Part shown: positions 32,390 through 43,083 of the stretch, one piece after another
Numbering within the stretch: position 1 is the stretch's first letter
Layout: the number at the start of each line of letters is the position of its first letter
Assembly (NCBI RefSeq): GCF_019175285.1
Contig: NC_056523.1
Location: 292,358,124 to 292,422,123, forward strand
DNA: 64,000 nt
Direction of reading: 5' to 3'
Source of the DNA: Sceloporus undulatus
Taxonomy: Eukaryota; Chordata; Lepidosauria; Squamata; Phrynosomatidae
Program-made: the position numbers and the translations under genes
The notes under the pieces: generated by a model
The model's input: only the letters and a program-made list of their open reading frames with translations
Told to the model about the DNA's origin: nothing
The model's database searches: none

Positions 32390-33275
32390 AATGAGCTACT
32401 AAGGTAGAGCAGACAGTAACTATGAGTAGTACTGTGTCTAATGACACAAGTGGACTCAGCCAAAAGGATGTCCAGCTGTTGACATGCTCAGAGGTGAAAG
32501 GGAAGCCTGAAACAGGTGTAAACATTGAAATACATGTGATAAGCAATCTAAAGTTGATAGGAATGGACATTTTGAGTCAGATAATTACATGTGTTTTACT
32601 CAGGACATGAACATCTAAGAAGAAATGAGGTGGCATTAATAGTGTGAAGAGATGTCAGCCTCAAATGATATAATGCAAAGGCTGACCGCTTCCACAAGAT
32701 CCAAGAAATCAAAAGGAAATTTAAACCAAAAGTAGGAATGGTCTACGACCAACAGGGGAAGTAGAAATAGTAGTACAAATAAAAAGATGGAAACAGTATA
32801 CTGAATAAAAGGATGACAGATTCATTTAAGGGACAACCATTTCAAGATAAACCTACAACGTAGATCATGAAAAACTACGGGTCGCTATTTTAAAAATGGC
32901 TGTGCACATCATTTGATTGTCCTGATGCATGACCTGCACTCTGAACAAGAGACTGCTGTCATAACAAAATACAGAAAAATTGAATGGTTTTCAATCAGCA
33001 AGGGATCCGGCAAGGCTGCATTTTATCATCATCTGTGATGAAGACACTGAAGTAATAGAGAAGACATCAGAAGAAAAAACAATAATGATTGGTAAGGTAG
33101 AAGACAGTAGGAAAAGAGGAATACTGCATTACAGATGGATAGACTCAATCAAGGAAGCCACAACCTCAAGTCTGCAAGACCTGAGTAGGGCTGTTGATAA
33201 CAAGGTGACTTAGAGGTCCCTCATTCATTGGATTGTTATAAGTCAAAGCTGACTTGGCTGCAGTTAACAACAGCA
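32390..33275 (+). mobile_element. Bov-B (RTE) LINE remnant
   Basis: Broken frames near 32680-32760 read FHKIQEIKRKFKPK and GMVYDQQGK, like the Bov-B protein (HDRFFKI...KGKF...G). 32950-33030 resembles the RT segment before the active site. The 3' end (GACTTAGAGGTCCCTCATTC, TAAGTCAAAGCTGACTTGGC, TTAACAACAGC) is the Bov-B terminus also borrowed by the SINEs here. Confidence 0.65.
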
Positions 33276-33929
33276 GCACATTTAGAAGAATGTTTAGTTA
33301 AGAATGTAGTACTATACACATTTGCCTTTCACTGAGTCAATTGAACTCAGTGGGACCTAAAGATATGCATGAGATTGCACTGTAAGTTATTCAAAACAAC
33401 CTAAAAAACTTTTCAACTAAATCAAATATGTGTGTAATCATCAAATTAAACCAGCCCATTTTAATACAAGCTGTGTTTTAAAAGTTATATTAAATATGTC
33501 CTTCAGCTGTGTACATCAAATATAATATGATTGTTTCTATCTGTAAGATTTTAAAAAAATTTTTAGTAACTGTACATCTGTTTGTCATTTCTGGTAACAA
33601 TGCAATTGTTCACCACCAGTGGCTGTGATAGCATCATGGAATGCACTGATGTTATGCATTGATATTACCCCTACACTGGGATATATTGGGTCAGGGTGAG
33701 TATATTGCTCCATCCTTGACAAAGCAAAGTAGAATTGCAGTGTACATTCTATTCAACATCAAGGCCTTTCTGTTGACATTCTGGTTTGTCTGAAATAAGG
33801 TCCAAAATGAAGAAAAATCCATAGCAATGAGAAAATCTAATTGTTACAGTTTTTATCAGGGTTCATAGGAGGTACAACTAATAAAGGGATACATTTAGAT
33901 CTGTAATCTCTAGTTGTTTATTTCTTTCC

Positions 33930-34110
33930 CCAGAGCTGAAAAAGGAACATATGGCCCAGGAGAGACCACTCCAAAAGGGCAGCTTGCCGGCAGCCTATCA
34001 CATCACAATGCCGGCGCCCATGTACACGGGACGCCGCCATTAGTATGCTGCCACTCCCCTTTCAGCCCATCTGTCTCAGGCCCAAGATCCAAAGCTCAGG
34101 ACATGCACTA
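33930..34110. repeat. GC-rich hairpin repeat related to the 38.7-kb element
   Basis: GCCGGCGCCCATGTACACGG and GACGCCGCCATTAGTAT resemble the second hairpin at 38785-38827 (GGCGGCGCCCTGTGTACATG). Boundaries not seen. Confidence 0.5.
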
Positions 34111-34454
34111 GTAGACAAAAGAAGAATCTGCACACAGATTTGTGTTTGTTGACTTATTTGACTTTTTCTTCTGTGTAGTACTTTTGTAGTACTGTGTAGT
34201 ATTTGGCAAGATACTTCCCCTGGTACAATGGGATTATTTCTTTCCCACAGGCCTCCAGTCATTTTGTAGGCATATGAAAGGGCCCTGGAAGGAATTGCTC
34301 CCATCCTGTTGTACTCAATCAGCAATTATTTACTTAATTAAGAAAGCAAGATCAATTTAAACAATTTAAAATATAAAATCCTTTTAGATAATGTATAGTC
34401 TAAAATGTATTAAAACACCAAACAAATTAAAAGAACATAAAGCACTTCAAAGCA

Positions 34455-34580
34455 TTGTTGTTTTTGTTAACTGCCTTCAAGTCATGGCAACCCCATGAGT
34501 GAGACACTTCCAAGCCCCCTTGTTCTTAACTGCTCTGCTCAGATCCAGTAGGCTCAGGCCCATGGTCTCCTTGATTGAAT
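34455..34580 (-). repeat. Bov-B-like 3' end fragment
   Basis: TTAACTGCCTTCAAGTCATG, GCAACCCCATGAGTGAGACA and CTCTGCTCAGATCC are the complement of a Bov-B-type 3' terminus. Confidence 0.55.
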
Positions 34581-34589
34581 TTATTCATA

Positions 34590-35158
34590 TATTATTATTC
34601 TTTAATTTATATAGCACTGTAGATTTGCATATATCCCTTTTCCCAGGACTGGGACTCAGAGCGGCTTCGCAGCATTGAAAAACAAACAATACAATTAAAA
34701 GCATTTTAAAAATAAATAAATGACATAAATTAAAAAGAATGATTAAACTAGTCCAACATTCCAGCCTGTCCTTATAGTAAATCCTTAAATGCCTCTTTGA
34801 ACAGGTAGGTCTTCACCTGTGGGCGGAAAACTATCAAGGAGGGAGCCGTTCTCATCTCCCTGGGCAGGGAGTTCCAGAATCTAGGGGCAGCCAAGGAGAA
34901 GGCCCTCTCCCATGTCTCCATCAACCGTGTTTGTGATGGTGTTGGGATGGAGAGAAGGGCTTCTCCAGAGGATCTCAGAGTCTGGGCTGGTTCATACCAG
35001 GAGAAACGGTCTGCCAAATAGTGTGGACCTGAGCCATGTAGGGCTTTGTAGGTTATAACCAATACCTTGAATTGTGCCCGGAAACAAACTGGCAGCCAAT
35101 GAAGCTGTTTCAACAGCCATGGGATGAGACAGTGTGACTTGCCCAAAGCTCAGGCAGA
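34590..35158 (-). mobile_element. L2-clade LINE 3' part, reverse strand
   Basis: On the - strand: LKQLHWLPVCFRAQFKVLVI, TYKALHGSGPHYLADRFSWY, ERAFSLAAPRFWNSLPREMR, ending FKEAFKDLL, then a 3' UTR ending at the ATTATTATTC side. Five-prime truncated. Confidence 0.9.
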
Positions 35159-35159
35159 G

Positions 35160-35810
35160 GCAAAAAAAAAGAGAGAGAAAAAAAACAGAAAAAATAGTTA
35201 AAAATGATGTTCAGTGGGTCTCCTCACATGTCAGTCTATGAATGTGGAGCAGGAGGGAGGTTCCAGGGGGGCATAATGTGTTTACCCTGTTTGGAGGTCA
35301 ATGTAGCAATTTGCTATGTTTGGACACCTAACAGAGCGCTTAAGCGATCGAAAGCTTATTTTTAAAAAAAATTAATTTGTCTACACATGCGATCACCATA
35401 CCCTGTTTCCCAATCCACTGGGAGAAAGGCTATGCGAATGGGAGAAAATGGCGCCGGCAATGCAGGGAAGAGAACAAAGTGGGTGACACCCCCAGACCAA
35501 CCCCTTGAGCACTGTTCCTCCCATCTCCTAGTTCCCAAATCAGACACCCTTGTCGTTCCCATTCATTTGCCTCAAATCAGACTCAGGAGGCACAGGAAAA
35601 ACCTCTAAAAATATGCACCCTTTTTAAACCACCACTGATTTGGGTTTTCCAAGGAAAAATCGACTACATGGGGATCAGATTCGAATTCCAATGGGAACGA
35701 AATCGGCACAATGAGAATCGAATGCACGCTCAAATGGGAACAATGCACCCATAATTCGTGTCCTGATCCGCGTTATAAGCCAGTGGGAATGGGGCCCATG
35801 ATTCTATGAT
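35160..35810. repeat. Mixed GC-rich repeat, one end resembling the 38.1-kb repeat
   Basis: Ends with CCAGTGGGAATGGGGCCC at about 35780-35800. The complement of this end (GGGCCCATTCCCACT) opens the unknown repeat at 38149. Possibly a non-autonomous DNA element; no matching left end found. Confidence 0.4.
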
Positions 35811-35911
35811 GCATAGCAGCATCACCCCAAGGCTAGTGAGATGTTTTAAATGTACTGTGAAAGCTCTGCCTCCTTGTGGCAGTTTATATACTTACAGAAG
35901 TATTAAGATTC

Positions 35912-36138
35912 ATTATTGTTGTGCCTTTGTCATTTTCGACTTATGGTGACTCTAAGGCGACTCTATCACATTGTTTCTTGGCAAATTTCTTTAGAGCGGG
36001 TTTGTCATTGACATCCTATGAGGCTGAGAGGGTGTCTCTTAGCAAAGGTCACCCAGTGGGATTGTATGGCTGAGTGGGAATCTGAACGTGTTCTCCAGAG
36101 TCATAGTCCAACACTCAAGCCACTGTACCAATAAGGTT
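35912..36138 (-). repeat. tRNA-type squamate SINE
   Basis: From TTGTTGTGCCTTTGTCATTT through GGTCACCCAGTGGGAT to CCAGAGTCATAGTCCAACAC and TCAAGCCACTGTACC. Near full length. Confidence 0.85.
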
Positions 36139-36369
36139 TACTCATTTGTTGTGGCATAAGCCTTTTTGACTAGCCTTTTTACTTAAGGATAATCAGCATT
36201 TATTAGGAACAGCAATTGCTAATGAGAATTGAATTAAGCTGTTATTCAAGGACATAACTGTGTTCTGTTTCAGTATAAAAAGATTCAGATGAGTTTCAAT
36301 TTGCATTTTCCCAATATAAAATTCAGATTTACAATGTATCTCCAGAGAGAAAGAGAAAGAATGAATGTT

Positions 36370-38140
36370 ATAATAATAATAATAAATGCTTTATTTGTAT
36401 ACCGCCCTTCTTCCAATCAGGGCGGTGCACAGCATAATAACATATACAATATACAATATAAAAGACAATAAAACAAATTAAAATATACATTAAAATCAGA
36501 TATTAGCCAGCTCATCATTGGCTATCGGGGGGGGGGGGGGTTAACTAGAACTTGTATTGGGGAACGCTCGCTTAAAGAGGAAGGTTTTTAAATCCTTCCT
36601 GAACTGGGCCAGGGAGGCAGCCGAGCGGAGCTCTATGGGCAGCGTATTCCAGAGGGTCGGGGCCGAGATGGTAAATGTCCTCCTTGCGGTGGAGGCTAGT
36701 CTTGCCCCAGGCACCCTCAGTAGCTGCTGCCCAGATCATAGAATCATAGAATCATAGAATCGTAGAGTTGGAAGGGATCACTAGGGCCATCCAGTCCAAC
36801 CCCCTGCCATGCAGGAAATCCAAATCAAAGCATCCCTGACAGATGGTCATCCAGCCTCTGTTTAAAGACCTCCAAGGAAGGAGACTCTATCACCCTCCGA
36901 GGGAGTGCATTCCACTGTCGAACAGCCCTTACCGTCAGGAAGTTCCCTCTAATGTTCAGGTGGAATCTCTTTTCCTGTAGCTTGCATCCATTGTTCCGGG
37001 TCCTGTTCTCTGGAGCAGCAGAAAACAAGCTTGCTCCCTCTTCAATATGACATCCCTTCAAATATTTAAACAGGGCGATCATATCACCTCTTAACCTTCT
37101 TTTCTCCAGGCTAAACATCCCCAGCTCCCTAAGTCGTTCCTCATAGGGCATGGTTTCCAGACCCTTCACCATTTTTGTCGCCCTCCTTTGGACACGCTCC
37201 AGTTTCTCAATGTCCTTTCTGAATTGTGGCGCCCAGAACTGGACACAATATTCTAGGTGGGGCCTGACCAGAGCAGAATACAGTGGGACTATTACTTCTC
37301 TTGATCTAGACACTACACTTCTATTGATGCAGCCTAAAATAGCATTGGCCTTTTTAGCTGCCGCATCACACTGTTCACTCATGTTCAACTTGTGGTCTAC
37401 TTGGACTCCTAGATCCGTTTCACACGTAGTTTCATTCAGCCAGGTGTCACCCATCCTATATCTGTGCATTTTATTTTTCCGCCCTAAGATGTTCTGAGTG
37501 TGCGGGGCGGATTGTATGGGGAGAGGCGGTTCTCAAGGTATCCTGGGCCCAAGCCATGTAGGGCTTTATAGGTTATAACCAACACCTTGTATTGCGCCCG
37601 GAAGCAAACAGGCAGCCAGTGCAGATCTTTTAATACAGGTGTTATATGACTGGCCCTGGATGTACCAGTGACCAGTCTGGCTGCCATATTCTGTACCAAT
37701 TGTAGCTTCCGGGTATGGTACAAGGGTTGCCCCATGTAGAGCGTGTTGCAGAAATCCAATTGAGAGGTTACCAGAGCATGTACCACCGTTTCAAGGTCCC
37801 TCTGGCCCAGGTAGGGACGCAGCTGGCGAATCAGCCGAAGCTGATAACAGGTGCTCCTGACCGTCGCATCCACCTGAGATGTAAGGTGGAGCGACGAGTC
37901 AAGGAGCACCCCCAGACTGCGTACCGAGTCCTTTACGGGAAGCGTGATCCCGTTCAGGACAGGTGGAACCACCGCCATCCCCGGGCCAGGAGAACCCACG
38001 AGCACCTCCGTTTTCTCTGGATTCAGACTGAGTCGGTTTTCCCTCATCCAGCCCATTACTGACTCCAGGCATGCCACGAGAGAAGAGATGCCATCCCCGG
38101 TCACTGCATCAGTGAGGGAGGGAGAGGAGGAAAGCAACTG
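36370..38140 (-). mobile_element. L2-clade LINE split by a CR1 insertion
   Basis: Right part (38137-37490, - strand) encodes [74 protein letters not shown], ending PPRTLRTS. Left part (36736-36370) resumes with the C-terminus (AEIFNTLP-like, KDLKTFLFK-like) and the 3' UTR with an AAT run. A CR1 fragment sits between. A G homopolymer (36529-36540) lies in the 3' UTR. Confidence 0.9.
36737..37492 (-). mobile_element. CR1 LINE, 5'-truncated, inserted in L2
   Basis: The - strand encodes a clean 214-residue stretch of the CR1 second protein C-terminus: LGVQVDHKLNMSEQCDAAAK, RPHLEYCVQFWAPQFRKDIE, LERVQRRATKMVKGL, FNLRG-like LNIRGNFLTVRAVRQWNALP, FKQRLDDHLSGML. The 3' end is the CR1-type ATAGAATC repeats (36739-36764). 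The uninterrupted frame suggests a fairly young copy. Confidence 0.93.
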
Positions 38141-38148
38141 CAGTCTTG

Positions 38149-38620
38149 GGGCCCATTCCCACTTACCGGAAAATTCGTTTCCTGCACCAATTCCTGAGAT
38201 CAGTTCTGAAAAAATGTAGTTCCCACTATGTTTGCCCCGTTTTCAGGAATCGGTTCAGGAATCGGCAAATGACAGGGGACAGCTGGTTGGCCTGGCCCAT
38301 CTCTGGCCTCTCCTGGCCCCAAATCCTTGGCTCAGCCTCCTTACCGGCTTCTTTGGCTGCTGACTGGCTTCCCTGCACCTTTCTTTAAATTTCTTGTGGC
38401 CGGGGAGGCCGGAAGGAGGTCACAAAGAAGCCAGGGGAAAGCCAGGAAGGAGGTCGCAAGGCTTCTGGCTTCTCTGAGACCTCCCTCTAGCCTCCCTGGC
38501 AGCGGGAAATTTTTTAAAAGGCGCAGGGAAGCTGGTCAGCGGCCAAAGAGTCAGGTAAGGAGGCATCTTTTTTCCAGGATGTTTCCTCTGGCCAAATGGT
38601 AAGCGTTTGGTTTGACTCTT
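38149..38620. repeat. GC-rich repeat of unknown family
   Basis: Begins GGGGCCCATTCCCACTTACC, with CAGGAATCGGTTCAGGAATC as a short direct duplication at about 38247. The remainder (38290-38590) is purine-rich with AGGAAGGAGGTCGCAAG repeated. Not assigned. Confidence 0.4.
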
Positions 38621-38689
38621 CCATATATGTCATCCTGGTGAACAAATACCATAATAATAAAAATGTAAGAAAAATAATATTGGCGCAGT

Positions 38690-39045
38690 ACATACCACTA
38701 TAAAGCGGCGTACCAGCGCTGGTTCTAGGGTTAGGGACCGTGCAGCAACCGCACGAACTCTAACCCTAAAACGTATGGATGGCGTAACAATGGCGGCGCC
38801 CTGTGTACATGGGTGCCGCCATTGTTATGTAAGCACCATGCAGTGTCTGCACATTGCTGCGCAGCGCTTATGTAATGAGTGCACCAGTGGTGCACTTGTT
38901 ACGCCGTCCCTACAGCTTAAAAAGAACCCGCTTTTCTTGGGTTCTTTTTCTTCTGCAGGGAAGCTGCACGGTTTGGTGGCTGCAGCTTCCCTCTGGAGGA
39001 AAAAAGGGCGCCCGCAGGTCAGCCTTTTTAGGCGGTCTGTCCCAG
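38690..39045. repeat. Element made of five consecutive hairpins
   Basis: Inverted-repeat pairs: 38724-38743/38751-38771 (telomere-like TAGGGTTAGGG and CTAACCCTA), 38785-38801/38811-38827 (TAACAATGGCGGCGCCC), 38879-38885/38889-38895, 38919-38929/38939-38949 (perfect 11 bp) and 38958-38968/38981-38991 (perfect 11 bp). A repeat related to the second hairpin is at 33930-34110. No protein seen. Confidence 0.7.
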
Positions 39046-39438
39046 GCCATAGCAACTCAAACAGGCTGAATATATCCCCATGTTAAAACAAGAAAATATC
39101 TGTTTTCTAGAACGCTTGATGTATGAGAATGGCAAAACAGAGCACAGCTACGCTAAGGCAAATGAGCAGAATGTAAACAGACTCAATTTCTTCAAAGTGT
39201 ATGGCTCACATTTGTTCTGCTTTTTAAGTAGTGAGAAGTTCCAGAGGCACATACTTCAGATTGGTTTATTTTGGAAGGAAGACCCTGTCTGTTTATGGTG
39301 TTTGGATTTCAGTGTTCCTGCCAGCCTGTGGTTTTCCACTGCACACCTTTTGTAATTCCCTACTTTATCCCAGCTTTTTACCTCAAGGGTTACCCTTTTT
39401 TCTCAGGTCACACCCAAAACTACTTCACATTTCCTTTC

Positions 39439-39639
39439 AGTAATTCACTACTGAATTTACCCCAAAAGTTACTTCAGGAATTATTCTTTTTCAACTCTTT
39501 TATAGCATCTTTCCCTTATGTTTCACTTTTGCCTTAGGTGAAAAGGCAAAAGTGAAACATAAAGGAAAGGTGCCATAAAAGAGTTGAAAAGAAAGCAAAT
39601 CCTGAGGTAACGTTTTGGCTAAACAGTAGGGAATTACTT
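39439..39639. repeat. Long hairpin, about 97-bp arms and 7-base loop
   Basis: Left arm 39439-39535, loop 39536-39542, right arm 39543-39639. The inner 48 bp match with only three differences (TTTCACTTTTGCCTT against AAGGCAAAAGTGAAA and outward). The outer parts (AGTAATTC, CTACTG) are more diverged. Further AGTAATTCCCTAC-type words flank it at 39351 and about 39643-39655. Likely a foldback MITE. Confidence 0.85.
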
Positions 39640-39957
39640 ATTGAGCAAACAGTAGGAATTACTTTCCCCCTCAACAGACAGCTTTGGCAAAACTCTGCAC
39701 CTGTCCACTCTCAAAACCTCTCTTTGGCATAAGTTTACACACCATATCCCACCACTTGGAACCTAATATACGTGACAGGTTCACTGTTCAGATTTCTCTC
39801 TTTTGACTACAGCCTTTGGCCTCCTATTATTCTCTTGAACTTTTACCATTAAAACCGCTTACTGGGTCTGGTTCTGAGGCCCCCAAAACGATTCTTAAAA
39901 TGGACAAGCAAATGTATTGATCATTGAATTCAGTATGATAATGTATGGCCCGTCCTC

Positions 39958-40148
39958 AGTGTTGTTGTGTGCCTTCAAGTCGTTTCCAGCTTATGGCGAC
40001 CCTAAGGGGAAAATTATCATTGGGTTTTCTGGGGCCAAGAATGTGTGACTTGCCCAAGGTCACCCAATGGGTTTTTGTGGCTGAAAGCAGAATCAAGCCC
40101 TAGTCTCTAGAATTGCAGTCCAATGCTCAAGCAGCTGCACTGGCTCCT
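39958..40148 (-). repeat. tRNA-type squamate SINE
   Basis: GTTGTTGTGTGCCTTCAAGT, GACTTGCCCAAGGTCACCCA, then head complement CAGTCCAATGCTCAAGCAGC. An internal deletion removes the CCATTGCC segment. Confidence 0.85.
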
Positions 40149-40611
40149 CCTTATTTATAAATAAGTGCTCCTTATTTATTCTTAACTTAAAACACCCAAC
40201 CAGAGATGCAGAAAGTAAAGATGTAAAGACTGTACAGTAACATGTTAAAAAAAAATCTTATACAAAGATTAATTATATGCATATTTTACATATATTATTA
40301 TACACACATGCACACATATAAAACTATATCTGATAGAGAAACAAATGTATGCTGCGAGGGAGGCAGCACACTTAGATGAGATGTAAGCCTTGGATCTTGT
40401 ATAAGGAGAAAAGCAGTATACGTATAACGTAAATAAATAAGAACAAGTAGAACTGAGAAAAAAGTCTGGTGGCTTCCAGGTCCCCATGTCAAAGTGAATC
40501 CATTTCAAATTTGCATCTGAATTTCTAAGAAGGGATGTGCCACTGTGGAGGACTAGGGGATTGCATTAGACCCACCAGAAAACCTTGGAAGGCTGCATCT
40601 GCTCCCACCAG

Positions 40612-40690
40612 AAAACAAACAAACAAAAAAACCAAACACACATACACACACACACACACACACACCAAAAAACAAAACAAAACATATTTT
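40612..40690. repeat. (CA)n and A-rich simple repeat
   Basis: CA dinucleotide run at about 40638-40666 between CAAACAAA-type runs. Confidence 0.85.
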
Positions 40691-41269
40691 TGTCCCCAAA
40701 TGTCCTTTAGGGCACATGGGAGGCATTTTCACCATATTTGTGGGGCATCCTGGGCCATTTTAGATGGAGGGGGACTTTTTTAAACAATAAGATGTGAGCA
40801 AAAATCAATTCCTGCCCATTTCCTGTGTGAAAAATGCCTCTCACAGGCATACATTTGCCTGGGATGTGTGCAAAGCATGATGGAATCCCTGACACACCTC
40901 TAGAGGGTATGGGTTGGGAGGAGAGATTTGGAAATATTTTGGGGTTTTTTAGGTTCTGAGAAGGATGCAAACTAGCAAGAAGAGATTTTCAGCAGCCAAG
41001 CTGCATAAGAACAAACTCATATCAAGAGAAGGAGGAATGTGTGAACAAATGTTACCAACATTACAGGAAAAGCTGGCTAAACATAAATTTGTTCTAGTTT
41101 AAAGAAAAAAGAAATTAGAGACTACAGACCCAAAATATGTGAAGTGACTGATAATATTTAACAACAACAATATTTAGGATGAATTATCCTAAAAATAGGC
41201 CTCAGCTAGGATTTAGATTGCTCTGCTTCCCAGCTTCTAGTTAGTGACTAATTTCATTCCACTAAACAG

Positions 41270-41425
41270 GGACATAGCCAGGATTTTGGGAAGAGGGGTG
41301 TCCAGACTAAGTGCCACCATTATAATGGGGCTTGGGTGCAGCAGCGTACACTGTTCATTGTATTTAATGGAAGGGGGGTCTGGACCCCATGGACCCCCCC
41401 CCCCCCCCGATACATCACTGTGCTA
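41270..41425. repeat. hAT-like non-autonomous element, probable
   Basis: Left end CAGGGACATAGCCAGGATTT, right end complement CAGTGATGTATCG: similar CAG-type inverted ends. Flanks (ACTAAA and GCTAAAG) are alike but not an exact 8-bp duplication. A C homopolymer of about 15 lies at 41394-41408. Confidence 0.5.
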
Positions 41426-41437
41426 AAGGTTCCTGAG

Positions 41438-41671
41438 ATGACAGCCAGTGTAACATAGTAGTTTGAATGTTGGACAGTAACTTGGGAGACAAGGGTTCAG
41501 TACCAAGCTCAGCCATGTAAATCCACTGAGTGACCTTGGGCAAGTCACATGCTCTCAGCCAAAGAGGAAGGTAATGGCAAACCTCCTCTAGACTAAACTT
41601 GCCAAGAAACCCCACAATGGGGCTGCTATAGGGTCATCATAAGTCGGAAACAATGTGAAGGCACACAACAC
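41438..41671 (+). repeat. tRNA-type squamate SINE, full length
   Basis: ACAGCCAGTGTAACATAGTA, TGAATGTTGGACAGTAACTT, CTTGGGCAAGTCACATGCTC, AAACTTGCCAAGAAACCCCA, tail TCATAAGTCGGAAACAATGT and GAAGGCACACAACA. The tail is the Bov-B-like 3' end. Confidence 0.92.
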
Positions 41672-41685
41672 ATACAAAGATCCCT

Positions 41686-41912
41686 GACAGCCAGCACATC
41701 ATAGCAGCAGTTTGAGTTTTGGATTATGCCTCTGGATAACAGGGTTTGAATCCCCACTTGGCCATGGAAACCCCCTGGATAATCTCGGGCCAATCACAGT
41801 CTCTCAGTTTCAGAGGAAGGCAGAGGCAAGCCACCTCTGAACAAATCTTGCCAAGAACCCCCCCCCCCCCCATAGGTTTGCTGTCAGAAACATCTTGAAG
41901 GCACACAAGAAA
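41686..41912 (+). repeat. tRNA-type squamate SINE, second of an adjacent pair
   Basis: Same strand and family as the copy 15 bp to the left. Starts GACAGCCAGCACATCATAGC, ends CTTGAAGGCACACAAGA. An internal C run (about 41858-41870) replaces part of the AAACCCC segment. Confidence 0.88.
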
Positions 41913-42372
41913 GTCCCCAGGGAACTGGTCTTAAAACAGCAGTATTATATACTTCAGCCAATGGTATCAAAGGCAGAAAGAATATAAAAAGAACAGAACA
42001 TTGGCTATGTTATTTAGTAAAGAACTGTTCATTGAAAGTGTAACTAATACCAGACTCATTGCAATCACATGAATGAAAACTAGATTTAAAGTGGTCTGGT
42101 GATGAATTAGAGGAGAATGGGAGGTGGGGATGAAGAAGCCAAGTAAGAAAAGTGATGAAATTTCAGTGTGGATGGTAGGTAGAAAGAGAGCTGTAACTAG
42201 AGAAGGAAAGAGTGCCAATAGAAACCTCTTTCAGGAAAACAGTAGAGACAGTCGTATCCTTAACCAAAGTGAGGTCAACTGTAGCAGGCAATAGATTTTC
42301 AGTGCCACAGAAGAGCAACAAACTGTTGACTGTTACTGTATTTTTACTGCCATGCATACTGAGATGTTTCTT

Positions 42373-43083
42373 ATCTACTTTCAAGCCATTTCTGACTTGT
42401 GACAAACCTAAGGTGAACAGAGAGTGTTTACCATTGTTCTTCACTGAGAATGAGAGAGTATAACCCATGTCACTCAGTGAGTTTTCATGGCTGAGCAGGG
42501 ATCTGAGCCCTGGTCTCCAGAGTTGTAGTCCAATGCTCAAACCACAAGGCCAATGATTCTCAAACTGTGGAGCAAAACCCAAGGGATGTGTGAGAGTTGC
42601 TCAAGGGGAGCACAAGATGTGAAAGTACTGACCTTTCCTCCTCTTCCTCCTCATTTACACTCTTCATTTCTTTTTTACACACTCGCATATACACAAGACA
42701 AGAGAATGACTTTTTCTATGTGGCTGTATATGTGGATGAAAAAAAAAGAAAGAATGAAAGAGCATGCCTGAGTGTGTACATATTTGTGAGCACTGGTGCA
42801 TGTGAGTGTGGCTGTGTGTGAGACACTTACATGTAAAATTTAAACATGTTGAGTTAGGTATTGAATTTATTTAGATAAAACTGTTCTAATTTCATTTATA
42901 TTTTTCCTTATTAACATTTCCTAATAAAATGTTAAAATATATACATACAAGTGTGGACAAAAATACTAAAACATTTTTTTCATATACTATGTTGTGTGTG
43001 GGGTGTGTGTGTGTGTGTTCTGACATCTGCATACAGGTGTGAAGGTAAAAAGTTTAAGAACCGCTGTACTACACCATGCTGGC
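42373..43083 (-). repeat. tRNA-type SINE split by an hAT-like element
   Basis: 42373-42550 gives tail to head (TACTTTCAAGCCATTTCTGA ... AGTTGTAGTCCAATGCTCAA ACCAC). 43067-43083 completes the head (TACTACACCATGCTGGC). Between them lies foreign DNA. Confidence 0.75.
42551..43066. mobile_element. hAT-like element inserted in a SINE head
   Basis: Ends CAATGATTCTCAAACTGTGG and inverted CAGCGGTTCTTAAACTTTTT are alike over about 15 bases. About 516 bp, with (GT)n near 42995-43018 and no transposase. The SINE head supplies the broken target; the flanking duplication is too diverged to read cleanly. Confidence 0.65.

Noticed and set aside
36825-37469. 214-codon frame as a host gene
   Set aside because: It is the C-terminal part of the CR1 second protein and ends in CR1 3' sequence.
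41438-41520. tRNA genes in the SINE heads
   Set aside because: Box-like words are present but no cloverleaf with a proper acceptor stem; each is followed by the SINE body.
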